The notes under the pieces are model-generated. The model saw only the letters and a list, made by a program, of their open reading frames with translations, was not told the DNA's origin and ran no database searches. A DNA stretch of 64,000 nt from positions 216,198,547-216,262,546 of the forward strand of contig CM056995.1 in assembly GCA_029891345.1 (NCBI GenBank), in the 5' to 3' direction. This document shows positions 35,166 through 44,420 of this stretch, piece after piece; position 1 is the first letter of the stretch; the number at the start of each line of letters is the position of its first letter. The position numbers were made by a program, and so were the translations under genes. The stretch comes from Dryococelus australis. Taxonomy: Eukaryota; Arthropoda; Insecta; Phasmatodea; Phasmatidae.

Positions 35166-35689
35166 CTCATTTTTCAAATTTTTACAATTTTTCTGTGAAT
35201 ATTGGGAATAGGGCCCACTTCAATATGCCACATTTTGCTCCAAATGACCTAAGGTATAAGTACTATCAGTTGTGGCATCTCCTCGTGAATCAGCCTGTAT
35301 ATCGTTTATGTTCATCATTCTCATCCGCCATGTAGAATTTTCAATTTATGCGCCAGAGTTTCCTTTCGATGAAAAATTCCAATATTTCTTACGACAACAC
35401 GTTTACATTATACAAATGTTTTCAAATATAGTTGCTTAAAGTTATCCACACATCTGGCAATCGTGAAACAGCAAGAATCCACTGATAAATAAAATAAATG
35501 ATGCTGCACTAGTTACGTCGTTAATACTTGAAGGAAGTTCAGAATTTATGTTCGTTGTAAAGCGTAACATAATACCGGTGAGGAATAGCCCTAGTTTCAA
35601 AGTAAGTGGCACAGAACAATTGAAATGTGTTAGAAACCAGTAATTCAATATGACCAGACCATGAAATCATCCCGCTTTTCAAATCGTCA
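35166..35689. other. Unannotated tract
   Basis: A 68-codon minus-strand ORF (35442-35648) contains a hydrophobic stretch, ASFILFISGFLLFH, that could be a membrane segment. There is no family match and no support for an exon. Confidence 0.35.
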
Positions 35690-36015
35690 TCGTTCGACGG
35701 CACCTCCCACTAAGGCGATCCGGGTTCAATCCCCATCCGGGTAACTCCGTATTTTCGCATGTGAGAGTCGTGCTGGACGATGGCGTTGGTCGGCGGGTTT
35801 TCTCGGGGATCTCCCGTTTCTCCTGCCCTTTCATTCCCGCGCTGCTCCTTACTCACCTAAGTCACCCTCATCAGATATCAATACCTCGATGTTAAGAGCC
35901 GTCCAAATCTCTTCATTCACTCGACGCCGCGACTCTGTAGACGTTGTTTTGTGCGAGACCTGTTACGTAAATACGGCATTTAAAGTGGCGCCAGGCGAAG
36001 AAGAGCACACTTGGG
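35690..36015 (+). mobile_element. tRNA-derived SINE
   Basis: GATCCGGGTTCAATCCCCAT at about 35718-35737 is a strong B box and T-arm. The preceding CGGCACCTCCCACTAAGGCG looks like the rest of a tRNA 3' half. The A box is not clear, so the head may be incomplete. The body includes a GGCGGGTTTTCTCGGGGATC block and the GTCCAAATCTCTT block shared with the window start. The tail GGCGAAGAAGAGCAC is purine-rich. No target duplication was identified. Confidence 0.6.
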
Positions 36016-36419
36016 AGTAGCTTTAGTCCAAAGTACCTCTGGTCGGAGGGACGTAGTCGATATTTATGCTATTCCTGGTGCAGCGGGGCACCACTGACGC
36101 CATTCGACCAACGCATCGACGCCGCAGCTGAAAGGCGCCTACCCCAGCTGATTTCAGTTGAACTCGTTCAAGAGCCAGACATTTTTCGTCTGGACGCCAA
36201 ATCCGAGTCAGTGATACCAATCAGCAGAATTATTTTATCGACTTTTCAATTAACGCTTTGTAGAGTATGCTCGAGTGTAGCTCGAGTAAAGCTAATTTGA
36301 AAAATTATTTGTTTTTCCGAGCAAAACTCTAATGGATGAGCAGGTTTTTTGAGTAGTGTTTAACATGACCTCACAAGAATACGACAGCACAGTAACAATG
36401 ATATTGATAACGATATAAA
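36016..36419. other. Unannotated tract
   Basis: The left part (36020-36220) is moderately GC-rich and may still be repeat sequence. A 65-codon minus-strand ORF there is not convincing. Confidence 0.4.
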
Positions 36420-36519
36420 TTTTTTTTATAGTCATTCAAAGGGACATGATTGATTGTAAATGCTTTCGTACTATAAAGGACATTAGAATTGGTCAATATT
36501 AACTTGGCTCTACATTGGT
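36420..36519 (+). repeat. Dispersed repeat R3, left part of split copy
   Basis: It matches the left part of the intact copy at 30.07 kb (AAGGGACATGATTGATTGTAA, trimmed at both ends). It ends in CTCTACATTGGT (36508-36519), which is repeated at 39617-39628. Confidence 0.75.
36508..36519 (+). repeat. 12-bp target site duplication, left
   Basis: CTCTACATTGGT is identical to 39617-39628. The intact R3 copy has a single counterpart (CATCCCAGTGGT) at the same alignment position, as expected for an unoccupied site. Confidence 0.85.
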
Positions 36520-37740
36520 CCGCCATTTTACATCACTGGGAAGCTACTCCCTCAGCGCGGGGGTAGATCGGCTCCTTGTGAGGAACCTTGGCCACCCAAT
36601 TGGTTCTCAATTAGTTTGCGGAGGCGAGGAGAAGCTAACCCCCTCCCCCCTCCGCATCCATCAAACATATTTTAAGCTGCAAAGCAACATTCTTGTACAG
36701 GATTCCCAGGGTAGCGCCTGGGAGCTGTTTCCATAACTGATTTTTACTCTCTTTTTCCCTGCCTGTACGGGATAAAAGAGAGTGGTGAGGTTAATTGATT
36801 TTATCAGCGCGGAATTTTAAAGTTCAGGACTTGTGAAGTACTGTCACGAGCTCCCTGTGAGAGAGCTAGCGACAGTTTGGTATAAAAAGCGGAGGTTAAT
36901 AGCCAAATGAAGTTAAATTTTCGATAAAAGTAGCTTTCCCATGACTGGAGTGGCAAGGGTTTATATAATTAAATTAATTATATGTATATTGAAGTGGTGA
37001 ATTTAAGTTTCGCGAAAATTTAAATCAGTGTAGTTGTTTCAGTTTCAGTAATTACTTCATATCTTATATGTTAAAACAATTAAATAATCTGATTGGTGTG
37101 TGAATGCATGTCTGAATGTACCGTGACGAGCGGCTGAAAGTTAAGTAAAACATGTTAACTCGGGGAAGTCCGAGAGCGATATGGCTGGCGCGATGCTAGC
37201 GCCAACTAGTTTTGTTAAACATGGTAGGTTTTTGTCCCGGACCGATCGGAAAATTCCGGCCAGTTTCGGGGCCTTATTTCTATGAAATCGGGCAGTATAA
37301 TTGCGCCGAAGGCGTGAATTTATATTTTAAAAATTGTTTTGAACTATATTCCGTATTGATAATTATTTAGACTTGTAAAATTCGAAAGCAGAGCCATGAA
37401 AACACGTCTCGTGAGTGAAGTTAAAGAGTAATATAGGCCAGAGGGCTCTGATTGGCCGAGAGAACTTGGTGGGGCAGAGCTTATGAAGTTGCTCGAGAGA
37501 TGGCAGCATGGTCGTTAATTTACCGTCAACAGCTTTTAATTGACACGGAAAAATTTAAATATATTAAAAGCGGTTGTAATTAAAGTTATTAAATAGTCTT
37601 AAATAAATAATTGGTGCTGCAAAACTAAAAGTGCTCAGTTGTGTACGACTAGAAAATATACGCGATTATTTCGCTCGTCATAGCGATTAATGTTTTGTAG
37701 AGTGTTTCGGAGTCACTCCAGTACAGAGTAGGGGAAATTG
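36520..37740. other. Non-coding part of the Jockey-derived insertion
   Basis: About 1.2 kb without ORF2. It includes a hairpin near 36844-36885 (CTGTC..GAGCTC paired with GAGCT..GACAG). On the plus strand it begins CCGCCATTTTACATCACTGG. It has no similarity I can name. Confidence 0.5.
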
Positions 37741-37764
37741 GCATATGTGGGTCTAGTTGACGGG

Positions 37765-39492
37765 CTAGGGGGCCGCAAATGACGCCATGGCTTCGAGAAG
37801 TAGCCAGGTTCTCTCATGTTTTTCAGTGTTGTTGCGGAGTTTTTGTATGTAGGGGTGGAAATGAGCCATGAGCGAGGCGAAGTCGCATGCTCTAAGGAAT
37901 TCCATGAGTTCATGGAAATCCTGCATTACGCTTCGCATCTCTCCTGGCGAATTTAGCTGGCGAGGGCGGAACTGAGGTTGTGTATTTGGCATTGCAGGGG
38001 TGTCAAGAGTGGGAGCTGGTTTGTGAATAGACGCAGAGAGTGCCTGCGAATACGTTTTGCCGGGCTATAATGTCCTGAATGTAAACCTGGACGGGGCAGG
38101 AGGTTGTTTTGCAGTTTTTGTCGCGATTTTCGTAGCAGCAGCAGTAGTTCTTTTCTGCACCAAGTCCAGGAACTTGGGGCAGGCTTTTGAGAGAGCTGTG
38201 TGTTCGCCTGCGCAGTTACTGCATGTAGGCTTGGAGTTGGTTTCGTTTGTTTTGCAAGCACTCTCGGGGTGAGGGCCTGCGCAGTGAGGGCATTTTGTCG
38301 GCATGGAACAGTGATTTTTGGTGTGTCCTAAAGCGAGACAGTTGCGGCATTGTGCCACGTCTGTCGGCCGTTTCTGGTATTGTCGGGGATGAACTATTGT
38401 CATATTTACTCTCGTGACAGAGTGCAGAGGAGGGAGAGAAGTGTTCTGCGCCGCCGTGACACACAAAAAACGTTGCGGCTCCAACGTGAATTTAGTGGGG
38501 TCTGTTTGGTCTGGGATACGTTTTTTAAATTTATAAATGTGCTGGATTGAGTATCCGGCACATTCCAGGTCTGTCTTGATGTCCGCAATGTCGGTTGTGG
38601 GGTGGAGGTCAAAAACAACTTTCTGTGGGAGCTCGGAAGCTTGACAGAAAGTATAGTAATGGATGTAGTTCGCTTCTAGCATAGTGCGAGCAGCTGTGAA
38701 AAAATCAAAGTTTTTAGTGAGGATTTGCGTTCCGCGAACTGTGGGGAGAAGGGAGAACACGTCCCTGCTAATAGCTCGTAGTTTCTGAACAAGTAAGTTG
38801 TATTTTGTGACGTCAGGAACCACTAATCTGTACTGGTTTTGTTTTTTCTGTCGTGTTTCAGCTGCAACCGTTTGTGTTTTGTGGGTGGAGATGCTTGAAG
38901 AGCCAGGACGATTAACTGCTGAGGTTTTTTCTGTTACCTCCTTAAGCGGGGAAAACCTATTTTGTGTAGGAATGGTGTTTGTATGTGCCTCAGACGACAC
39001 AGAATGGAGTCGCTTGTTCTCCTGCGTTGTTGTTCTGTCCCCTTTTCGTTTTACTATCTGGAAGTCGGTTTCCATTTCAAATGTTTCATTTCCTGCTGCC
39101 GGTGTTGACGATCGGGAGGAAGTTGGTGTGGTCATTGTTGGCGTCGTTGGTTCCGTAAGAGTAGCCAGGAGTATGTCAATGTGGTCGGGGATGCCTTGAG
39201 GAAAAATGTCGTAAACAGTTTGGTGATTAGGTCGTCTCTTTGCCAGTTCTAAAAATCGCCTGTTTTCCCGGAGGTACTGTAAAGAGTACGGGCCAGTTCC
39301 CGTCATCCACGACGGCTCAGTCGGTTCCCCGCCCGCCGCCATGACCCTTGAGGGAGGTGGGGGAGGGGTAGGCTCTGTGTGGAGCGACTCTCGATGTTGT
39401 GTTGTTTGCAAATTGCGAGAAATTGTTGTTAGAAAAGTACCTAGATCGGTGCTATACACTGTGACCGCTGACCCACTAGGGGCTAGGCTCAA
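37765..39492 (-). pseudogene. Jockey-type LINE ORF1 with three zinc knuckles
   Basis: The open frame from 39492 is 475 codons, long and uninterrupted. The N-terminal 200 residues are proline-, serine- and threonine-rich. Residues of about 225-350 form the domain preceding the knuckles in Jockey ORF1 proteins (YRLVVPDVTKYN, ANYIHYYTFCQ, CAGYSIQHIYKFK). At about 380-445 come CRNCLALGHTKNHC, CPHCAGPHPESAC and CSNCAGEHTALSKAC, a typical triple array. After the stop at 38065 the usual helical C terminus continues in another frame (MRSVMQDFHELMEFLRACDF to ASFAAP, ending near 37765), so one frameshift separates the tail. The protein would bind LINE RNA. The long frame suggests that this copy is younger than its neighbours. 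Confidence 0.8.
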
Positions 39493-39616
39493 GATGACCT
39501 GTTTCCAGGCCGATCACAGTGTACAGGGTGTGTGCCGCGAAGCTATTAGTCGTTTACACCCAGAAGAAGCAGAGACGCACCCTCCTTAGTCGAAGGCGAA
39601 GTCAACACTCGTTGTA

Positions 39617-39850
39617 CTCTACATTGGTTGATGACCGGCCAATAATAAATGCTATATACTCCAGTGTGATATGGACCAATAGGACGATTGTGAGTTCTAA
39701 CACACACTCCAAGAGAACCGGTGTTCTTGCAGTAGTGGATATAGGTGACTCACTTCTAATTTGTCTTAATTAATTGCTGGTAAATTTGTGCAGACTTCAC
39801 GAACCGTTATGTATTGTTGAATCAGCGGAATGCGTTGGAGGTTTACTGCC
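39617..39850 (+). repeat. Dispersed repeat R3, right part of split copy
   Basis: It starts with the second CTCTACATTGGT and continues with TGATGACCGGCCAATAATAA and TTGCAGTAGTGGATATAGGT, which match the right part of the intact copy at 30.07-30.34 kb. It contains CCAAT and a TATATA-like motif, but no gene follows. Confidence 0.75.
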
Positions 39851-40812
39851 AGATCAGCGCAGTTCACTGGGAATCAGCAGAAATCACTGTTTATTCGGTG
39901 ATTACCAGCAACTAAAATGAATGAGTGAACTGGTTTGAGCGGCTCTCAACAGCGAGATCTTGAGAGCCTTAACTACAATGATAAGTAACGATTTACGAAT
40001 TCAAGACGAGCAGTTTCAACATATCTCCCCCATAGACTAAAGATGAGATAGACCGCGTATTCGGCTTCTGCACATGTACGCAACATTTACCTACCCCAAA
40101 GGAACACAACTGTTAAAGTCACATGGTCAACAGTGATGAAAGTGTTTGTTTACATCTTAGTTTTTAAATGACAAGCACTATTATATGAATATAACACTTT
40201 CGCCAATTTCAATGTAATCAACCTGCACTAAAATTGGTCAGATGAAGTATAAAAACGTCTAAAAACATTTGTTTACAAAACAGTTCTCTACCCTAAAAAC
40301 CAAAGAAGCCGTTTGCTCTATACGTGTTGACAGAAAAGCAGTTCAATGTTGGGACACGGAGATTGATTGTGCACAGCCAGCGAGATCGGTCTACCTCATC
40401 ATTAGTCTATTATCTGCCCAGTCAGATGCATTGATTTTAAGCAGCTTTAACTGTTTCTATTTCAGAGCATTCTTTTTCACGATATGTTATGTCTTTTTGA
40501 CATAATATCACTGAAAACATAATTAAAATACTAAATTTCTTTAAAAATGATATAAAACATTGTTTTTTAATGTAAATCTGAGATGCTGAACTTCCTTTTC
40601 TGACCTAATTTTATTTTCAGTTTCAGGAGTTGCAAACAAAAAAAGTTTAAAATGCGTGCTGTACTTAATTCGACATTTTCGGCTACAGTTATATAAACCA
40701 ATTATGACTTTGGCTAGTATGACGGTTTGCGAATAATTCATCCGCAGATATGATCATTGGTTATTGAGCTTCGCAGTATGCAGTGCAGATAAATAAATAA
40801 AAAATACCTACA
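39851..40812. other. Unannotated tract with a reverse SINE fragment
   Basis: At about 39938-39972 GGCTCTCAACAGCGAGATCTTGAGAG (split here only for description) is the reverse of the sequence at the window start. The remainder has ORFs of up to 78 codons without recognisable content. Confidence 0.4.
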
Positions 40813-40914
40813 CGTGCATACTGTACACAGTTGTTTACACTGAATGTGAATGGGTTAAGATGTCGTGCATACTGTACACAGTTGTTTACACTGAATGTGA
40901 ATGGGTTAAGATGT
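40813..40914 (+). repeat. 51-bp perfect tandem duplication
   Basis: The unit beginning CGTGCATACTGTACACAG and ending GGGTTAAGATGT occurs twice, head to tail, with no mismatch by eye (40813-40863 and 40864-40914). It is therefore recent. Confidence 0.95.
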
Positions 40915-40994
40915 TGATTCATAAAAATTCAAGGAGATATTTTAACACAAAGTTTGGTTTTAGCCGAAGTGTTTCTTTAAACCACATAGGTGCA

Positions 40995-41112
40995 ATTTAT
41001 GTTGGTATGATTGGACTGTGTACATTGCCGACCGTGAGACTAAATAAAAATCGCACACATTATTTCGTCTCATGGTCGGCAATGTACACAGTCCAAACAT
41101 ACCTACATAATA
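40995..41112. repeat. 118-bp hairpin with ~46-bp arms
   Basis: The left arm (40995-41040) and right arm (41067-41112) are reverse complements with few mismatches. The inner 30 bp, TTGGACTGTG to CGTGAGAC, has a single mismatch. The loop is 26 nt (41041-41066). Size and shape fit a precursor microRNA-like fold or a tiny MITE. No other copy was seen in the window. Confidence 0.8.
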
Positions 41113-41584
41113 AAATGAACCCGCCATTAAATTTCAAAAATAATTATTACATGTCATATCGAAAAAAATTGTAGGCCTAATAAGCTAAGAATGTAGAATA
41201 TTTTTCAAATTTCTAACACCATTATCAAATCTTCAGACTGCTACCTTCAGAATTGCTGCTTCAACTGAGAATTCTAGGTTCAATAAAAATACAACTAAGG
41301 AACTGCTAAGGCTCATGTCTCGTTCCCCATTGCCTGTTAAATACCACGGACCACGGTGGTACGGAGAATTTGGATTGCGCATCTTATCATCATCTTATAA
41401 TTAATAGAGACCCTATCGTTTTGATTTATAATTCAGTTCATCCGACACGCCCTGCATGACTCAAAACCAATAGAATACACTCAAGAACTCTGGTAGTTTC
41501 ATTCCACATGGCCGGGTCAAACATGAGAATAATTTCTATCTGTTGCGGCCGGGAATGGAAAAGTGACTTATTTTCAAGTGTGGT
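41113..41584. other. Unannotated tract
   Basis: Nothing recognised. A 60-codon minus-strand ORF overlaps the start of the satellite and is not a gene. Confidence 0.45.
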
Positions 41585-42880
41585 CCTTTGGTATGGTTTG
41601 CTCGTATGGTCGAATCGCATGGCCGGTCGGTGTGTGATTGGTCTGGTCGGTATGATCGTTGGTATGGTTGTCTGTTCTTGATGGTCATTGTAACTAGTTG
41701 GTTAGAACGTCGTTTCGTATGGTTTGTTAGTATGGTGGCTAGTATTGTCGGTTCGTATTTCCGCTGGTTTTGTGGGCCTGTATACAGTTGGCTCGCATGT
41801 TCAGTTCGTGTGGCTGCCTCATATGATTGGTTCGTATGGTGCCTCATATATATCGTTCATCTTATTACATGGTATGGGCTGTTGTATGGTTGGCTAGTAT
41901 GGCCGTGGTGTATGGTTGACCAGTATGAACGGTACATCTCGTGGGCTGGTATAGTCGGTTGATATGGTCAGTTGGTATGGTTGTTATGTTTGGCTGGTAT
42001 GGATTATCGTATATTTTCCCGGTATTTCGATTGCTCGTTTGCCTAGTTCGTATGGTTGCCTGGTATGGATGGTTAGTATTAATGTATGTACTGTTTGTAT
42101 GGTCGGTCTTATCTATTGGTAGGTCCAGTCAACTTCACTGGTTGGTTGACTTCATTGGTTTTTTTAGGTGTTTGGTATGGTCACCTAATATGTATCTGCC
42201 CTATGGTTAGTCGGTATTGATGGTTGATTTTTTGGTATTGACTGTTGGTTGATCAGTGATGGCTGGTCTGGTTGGTTGGTATGGCTATTTATATGGGTAG
42301 CTGGTATGGTTGTTTCGTATGGTTTTTTGGTATGGTGACTAGTATTGTCGGTTTGTATTTTTGGCTGGTATTGTTGTTTTGTATAAATGGGTTGTATAGT
42401 TGGTTCGTATGGCTGCTTCGTACGGTCGGTTCTTATAGTTGCCTTGTATATATGGTTAATATTATTACAGGGTATGGGCAGTTCGTATGGTTGACTGGCA
42501 TGGTTGATTAGTATGGTTGGTTTTACAAATTGGTATGTCCACTCAGTCCTATTGACTGGATGACATGGTTAGCGTGGGCGTTGGCTATTGGCATCTGGTA
42601 TGAACAGTCTCTATGGTTGATCGGTATTAATGGATGGTTACTGTTATTACTGTTGTTACTTGGCCTGCTCGGTATGGACGTTTGGTACTGTCAATTCGTA
42701 TGGTTTGCTGTTATTATTGGTCGGTGTTAGTTGATCTGGACGGTCCATATTGTGATTTGATATTGTTGAATGGTTTAGTCGGTGTTGCCTATTGGTATGT
42801 TCAGTCTGCCTTTATGTTAGTTGGCATGTGGGTTGGGATATGTGTTTGGTATGGTCAGCTGTCATGTTTGAGCTCTACAC
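41585..42880. repeat. TGGTATGG-rich satellite with 600-bp higher-order period
   Basis: The plus strand is a degenerate array of short G/T-rich words (TGGTATGGTTGG, GGTTCGTATGG, GGCTAGTATTG). On top of the short words there is a longer unit: 41701-41900 aligns with 42301-42500 at an offset of 600 bp, including AGTATTGTCGG at 41741 and 42341. Plus-strand ORFs of 66-124 codons here are by-products of the repeat. They are rich in V, W, G and Y and should not be annotated. Confidence 0.9.
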
Positions 42881-43689
42881 TCCAATACATCGCTAGTACG
42901 AATAGGTAAGAGTAAAACATAAAAAGTACTTTTCAGACTGATTGCTAAGAAGCCCATGGAAGAGAGAGCTATATGACACCTCTTGCAGCATACAAAGAAC
43001 TACGGCGTGGCGCGAATTCGATCAAAATTATTTACCTTCGGAGGTCGTAATTTTATGAGACTAATCGTGAGCGAACAATGTCACATCGGGATAAAATATT
43101 TATGCCCCTGGTACACTTTTGTGGGAGTTGCGGGTGTCGAGATAGGGTAGGTAAATCGTGGTGGGGTAGGCGGGAACCCGAATAAATGACCAGTGAAAAA
43201 TGTTTGTGAGGGTGGAGGCGATTGAACTGTAGTGAGTACATGCAGCTGGCTTAATTTATTGGTGAGAGAAAATAGGTGGGTTCAATGTGCGGTAGTTTTG
43301 GGAGAGAGGTGGTGTCATACTTTACGAGTAATCGGTCGAAGTATAGCTGCTGATAGGTGGGTGGTTGGGTAACAGACTAATCTTTCGACTTAGAGTGGAT
43401 AAATGCAGTGTATGTTGAGGATGGTATGGTGAAGTTGGTAGGGTGGTGGGGGATGGAGGGGAATGTTGAGGGTGGAGAGCCATATGGTGTGTTGATCGTA
43501 TGGGTGGATGGCGAGCAGGAGTTAAGCGGGGGAATGTGTTACATAAAGCCAATAATTTGCTTAGGTAGGTAAGCACATTGACCGACTATAAAGTCAATGA
43601 TTAGTTGGAATGGAGATCGAGGGGAACTGATGGAAATTGAGCGTGGCGGCGCGGGGGTAAAATTTTAATTTACCTCATTTTACATTTAA
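42881..43689. repeat. G-rich low-complexity tract
   Basis: From about 43120 the plus strand is rich in GGTGG, GTGGGG and GAGGGTGG words. The proline/serine-rich minus-strand ORF (43322-43576) follows from that composition. There is no clear period. Confidence 0.6.
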
Positions 43690-44420
43690 ATTTTTTTTAT
43701 ATTTTTCCTGGAGTTTTGGGTTTGAGGTTACTGGATGCAAGGTCATGGTCATCCACATCTTTAATTACAGTCGGTATCAGTAATGTAATTTCCCTGTATT
43801 TTAAATGTTTTTTTATATTGGTCGATTTTTAGAGTTCAAGGTCACTGAGGCTAAGGCCAATGTCACCCGTATCCAACATAATGGGCTTTGTCAGTCATGT
43901 GATTTTTCCCCGATTATTACAATTTAAATTTCTTTTCTTAAATATCTTAGTTTAAACAAGGTTGCCCACATCCAACATGGTTGTTGAGGTCAGTTACGTG
44001 ATTTTCTCTCTCATTATTAAGAGTATTTTTCGATTTTTTCTCAATTTATCAAGTGGAGGGTCTCTGGTTCAAGGTTCCGATGGTCAATTAGTTAAGATAA
44101 TGTAAAGTTTTCATAATTTTTCCTCATTTTTACGTGTTTTTTTTTTCTTTCAAATTTGTTTTCATTTTTTCTCAATTTTTGAGTTTAGTGTCACTGGTGC
44201 GAAGGTGAAGTTCACTCACATCGAACATGGTAATCTTTATCTCCCATTGTTACGAAATTGTTCAATTTTTCCGATCTTCCGCCTTTACAATTTCGAGGAT
44301 ATTATGGCCGAGGTTAAGATCCAAAGTGTTGGTCGAGTTCAGTAAGGTAATTTTTTTACCTATTTTTAAGATTTATTTTTCAATTTTTGTGTTTAAGGTT
44401 TTTGGGGTCAAATAAGGGAT
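43690..44420 (+). repeat. Diverged tandem array, ~110-bp unit
   Basis: Units combine an AT-rich half (TTTTTCCTCATTTTTAAG-like) with GAGTTTAAGGTCACTGG and CCACATCCAACATGG-like blocks. Starts fall near 43730, 43832, 43950, 44052, 44181, 44295 and 44392, so there are about seven units of 97-129 bp. They are strongly diverged. Confidence 0.65.

Larger units (their letters stand above)
36520..39616 (-). mobile_element. Jockey-derived element, ORF1 only, 12-bp TSD
   Basis: A 3.1-kb insertion inside repeat R3, bounded by exact 12-bp duplications. On the minus strand it holds about 125 bp of leader, a Jockey-type ORF1 (39492 to about 37765), then about 1.2 kb without coding capacity. No endonuclease or reverse transcriptase follows ORF1, although ORF2 lies there in Jockey elements. 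No poly-A tail is visible at the 36520 end. The 12-bp duplication suits target-primed reverse transcription in trans. The layout resembles ORF1-only LINE derivatives (HAL1-type). Replacement of ORF2 by a deletion is the simpler alternative. Confidence 0.65.

Noticed and set aside
35442-35648. Minus-strand ORF with a possible transmembrane segment
   Set aside because: Only 68 codons, with no recognised family and no convincing splice sites. One hydrophobic run is not enough to call an exon.
36520-39616. LINE 5' inversion by twin priming
   Set aside because: The position and strand of ORF1 relative to the two ends do not fit a simple twin-priming product, and no tail is visible at either end.
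41588-42909. Series of plus-strand ORFs of 66-124 codons rich in V, W, G and Y
   Set aside because: They arise from the TGGTATGG satellite, which lacks stops in some frames. The protein is as repetitive as the DNA, and there is no independent coding signal.
43322-43576. Proline/serine-rich minus-strand ORF of 84 codons
   Set aside because: A direct product of the G-rich low-complexity tract.
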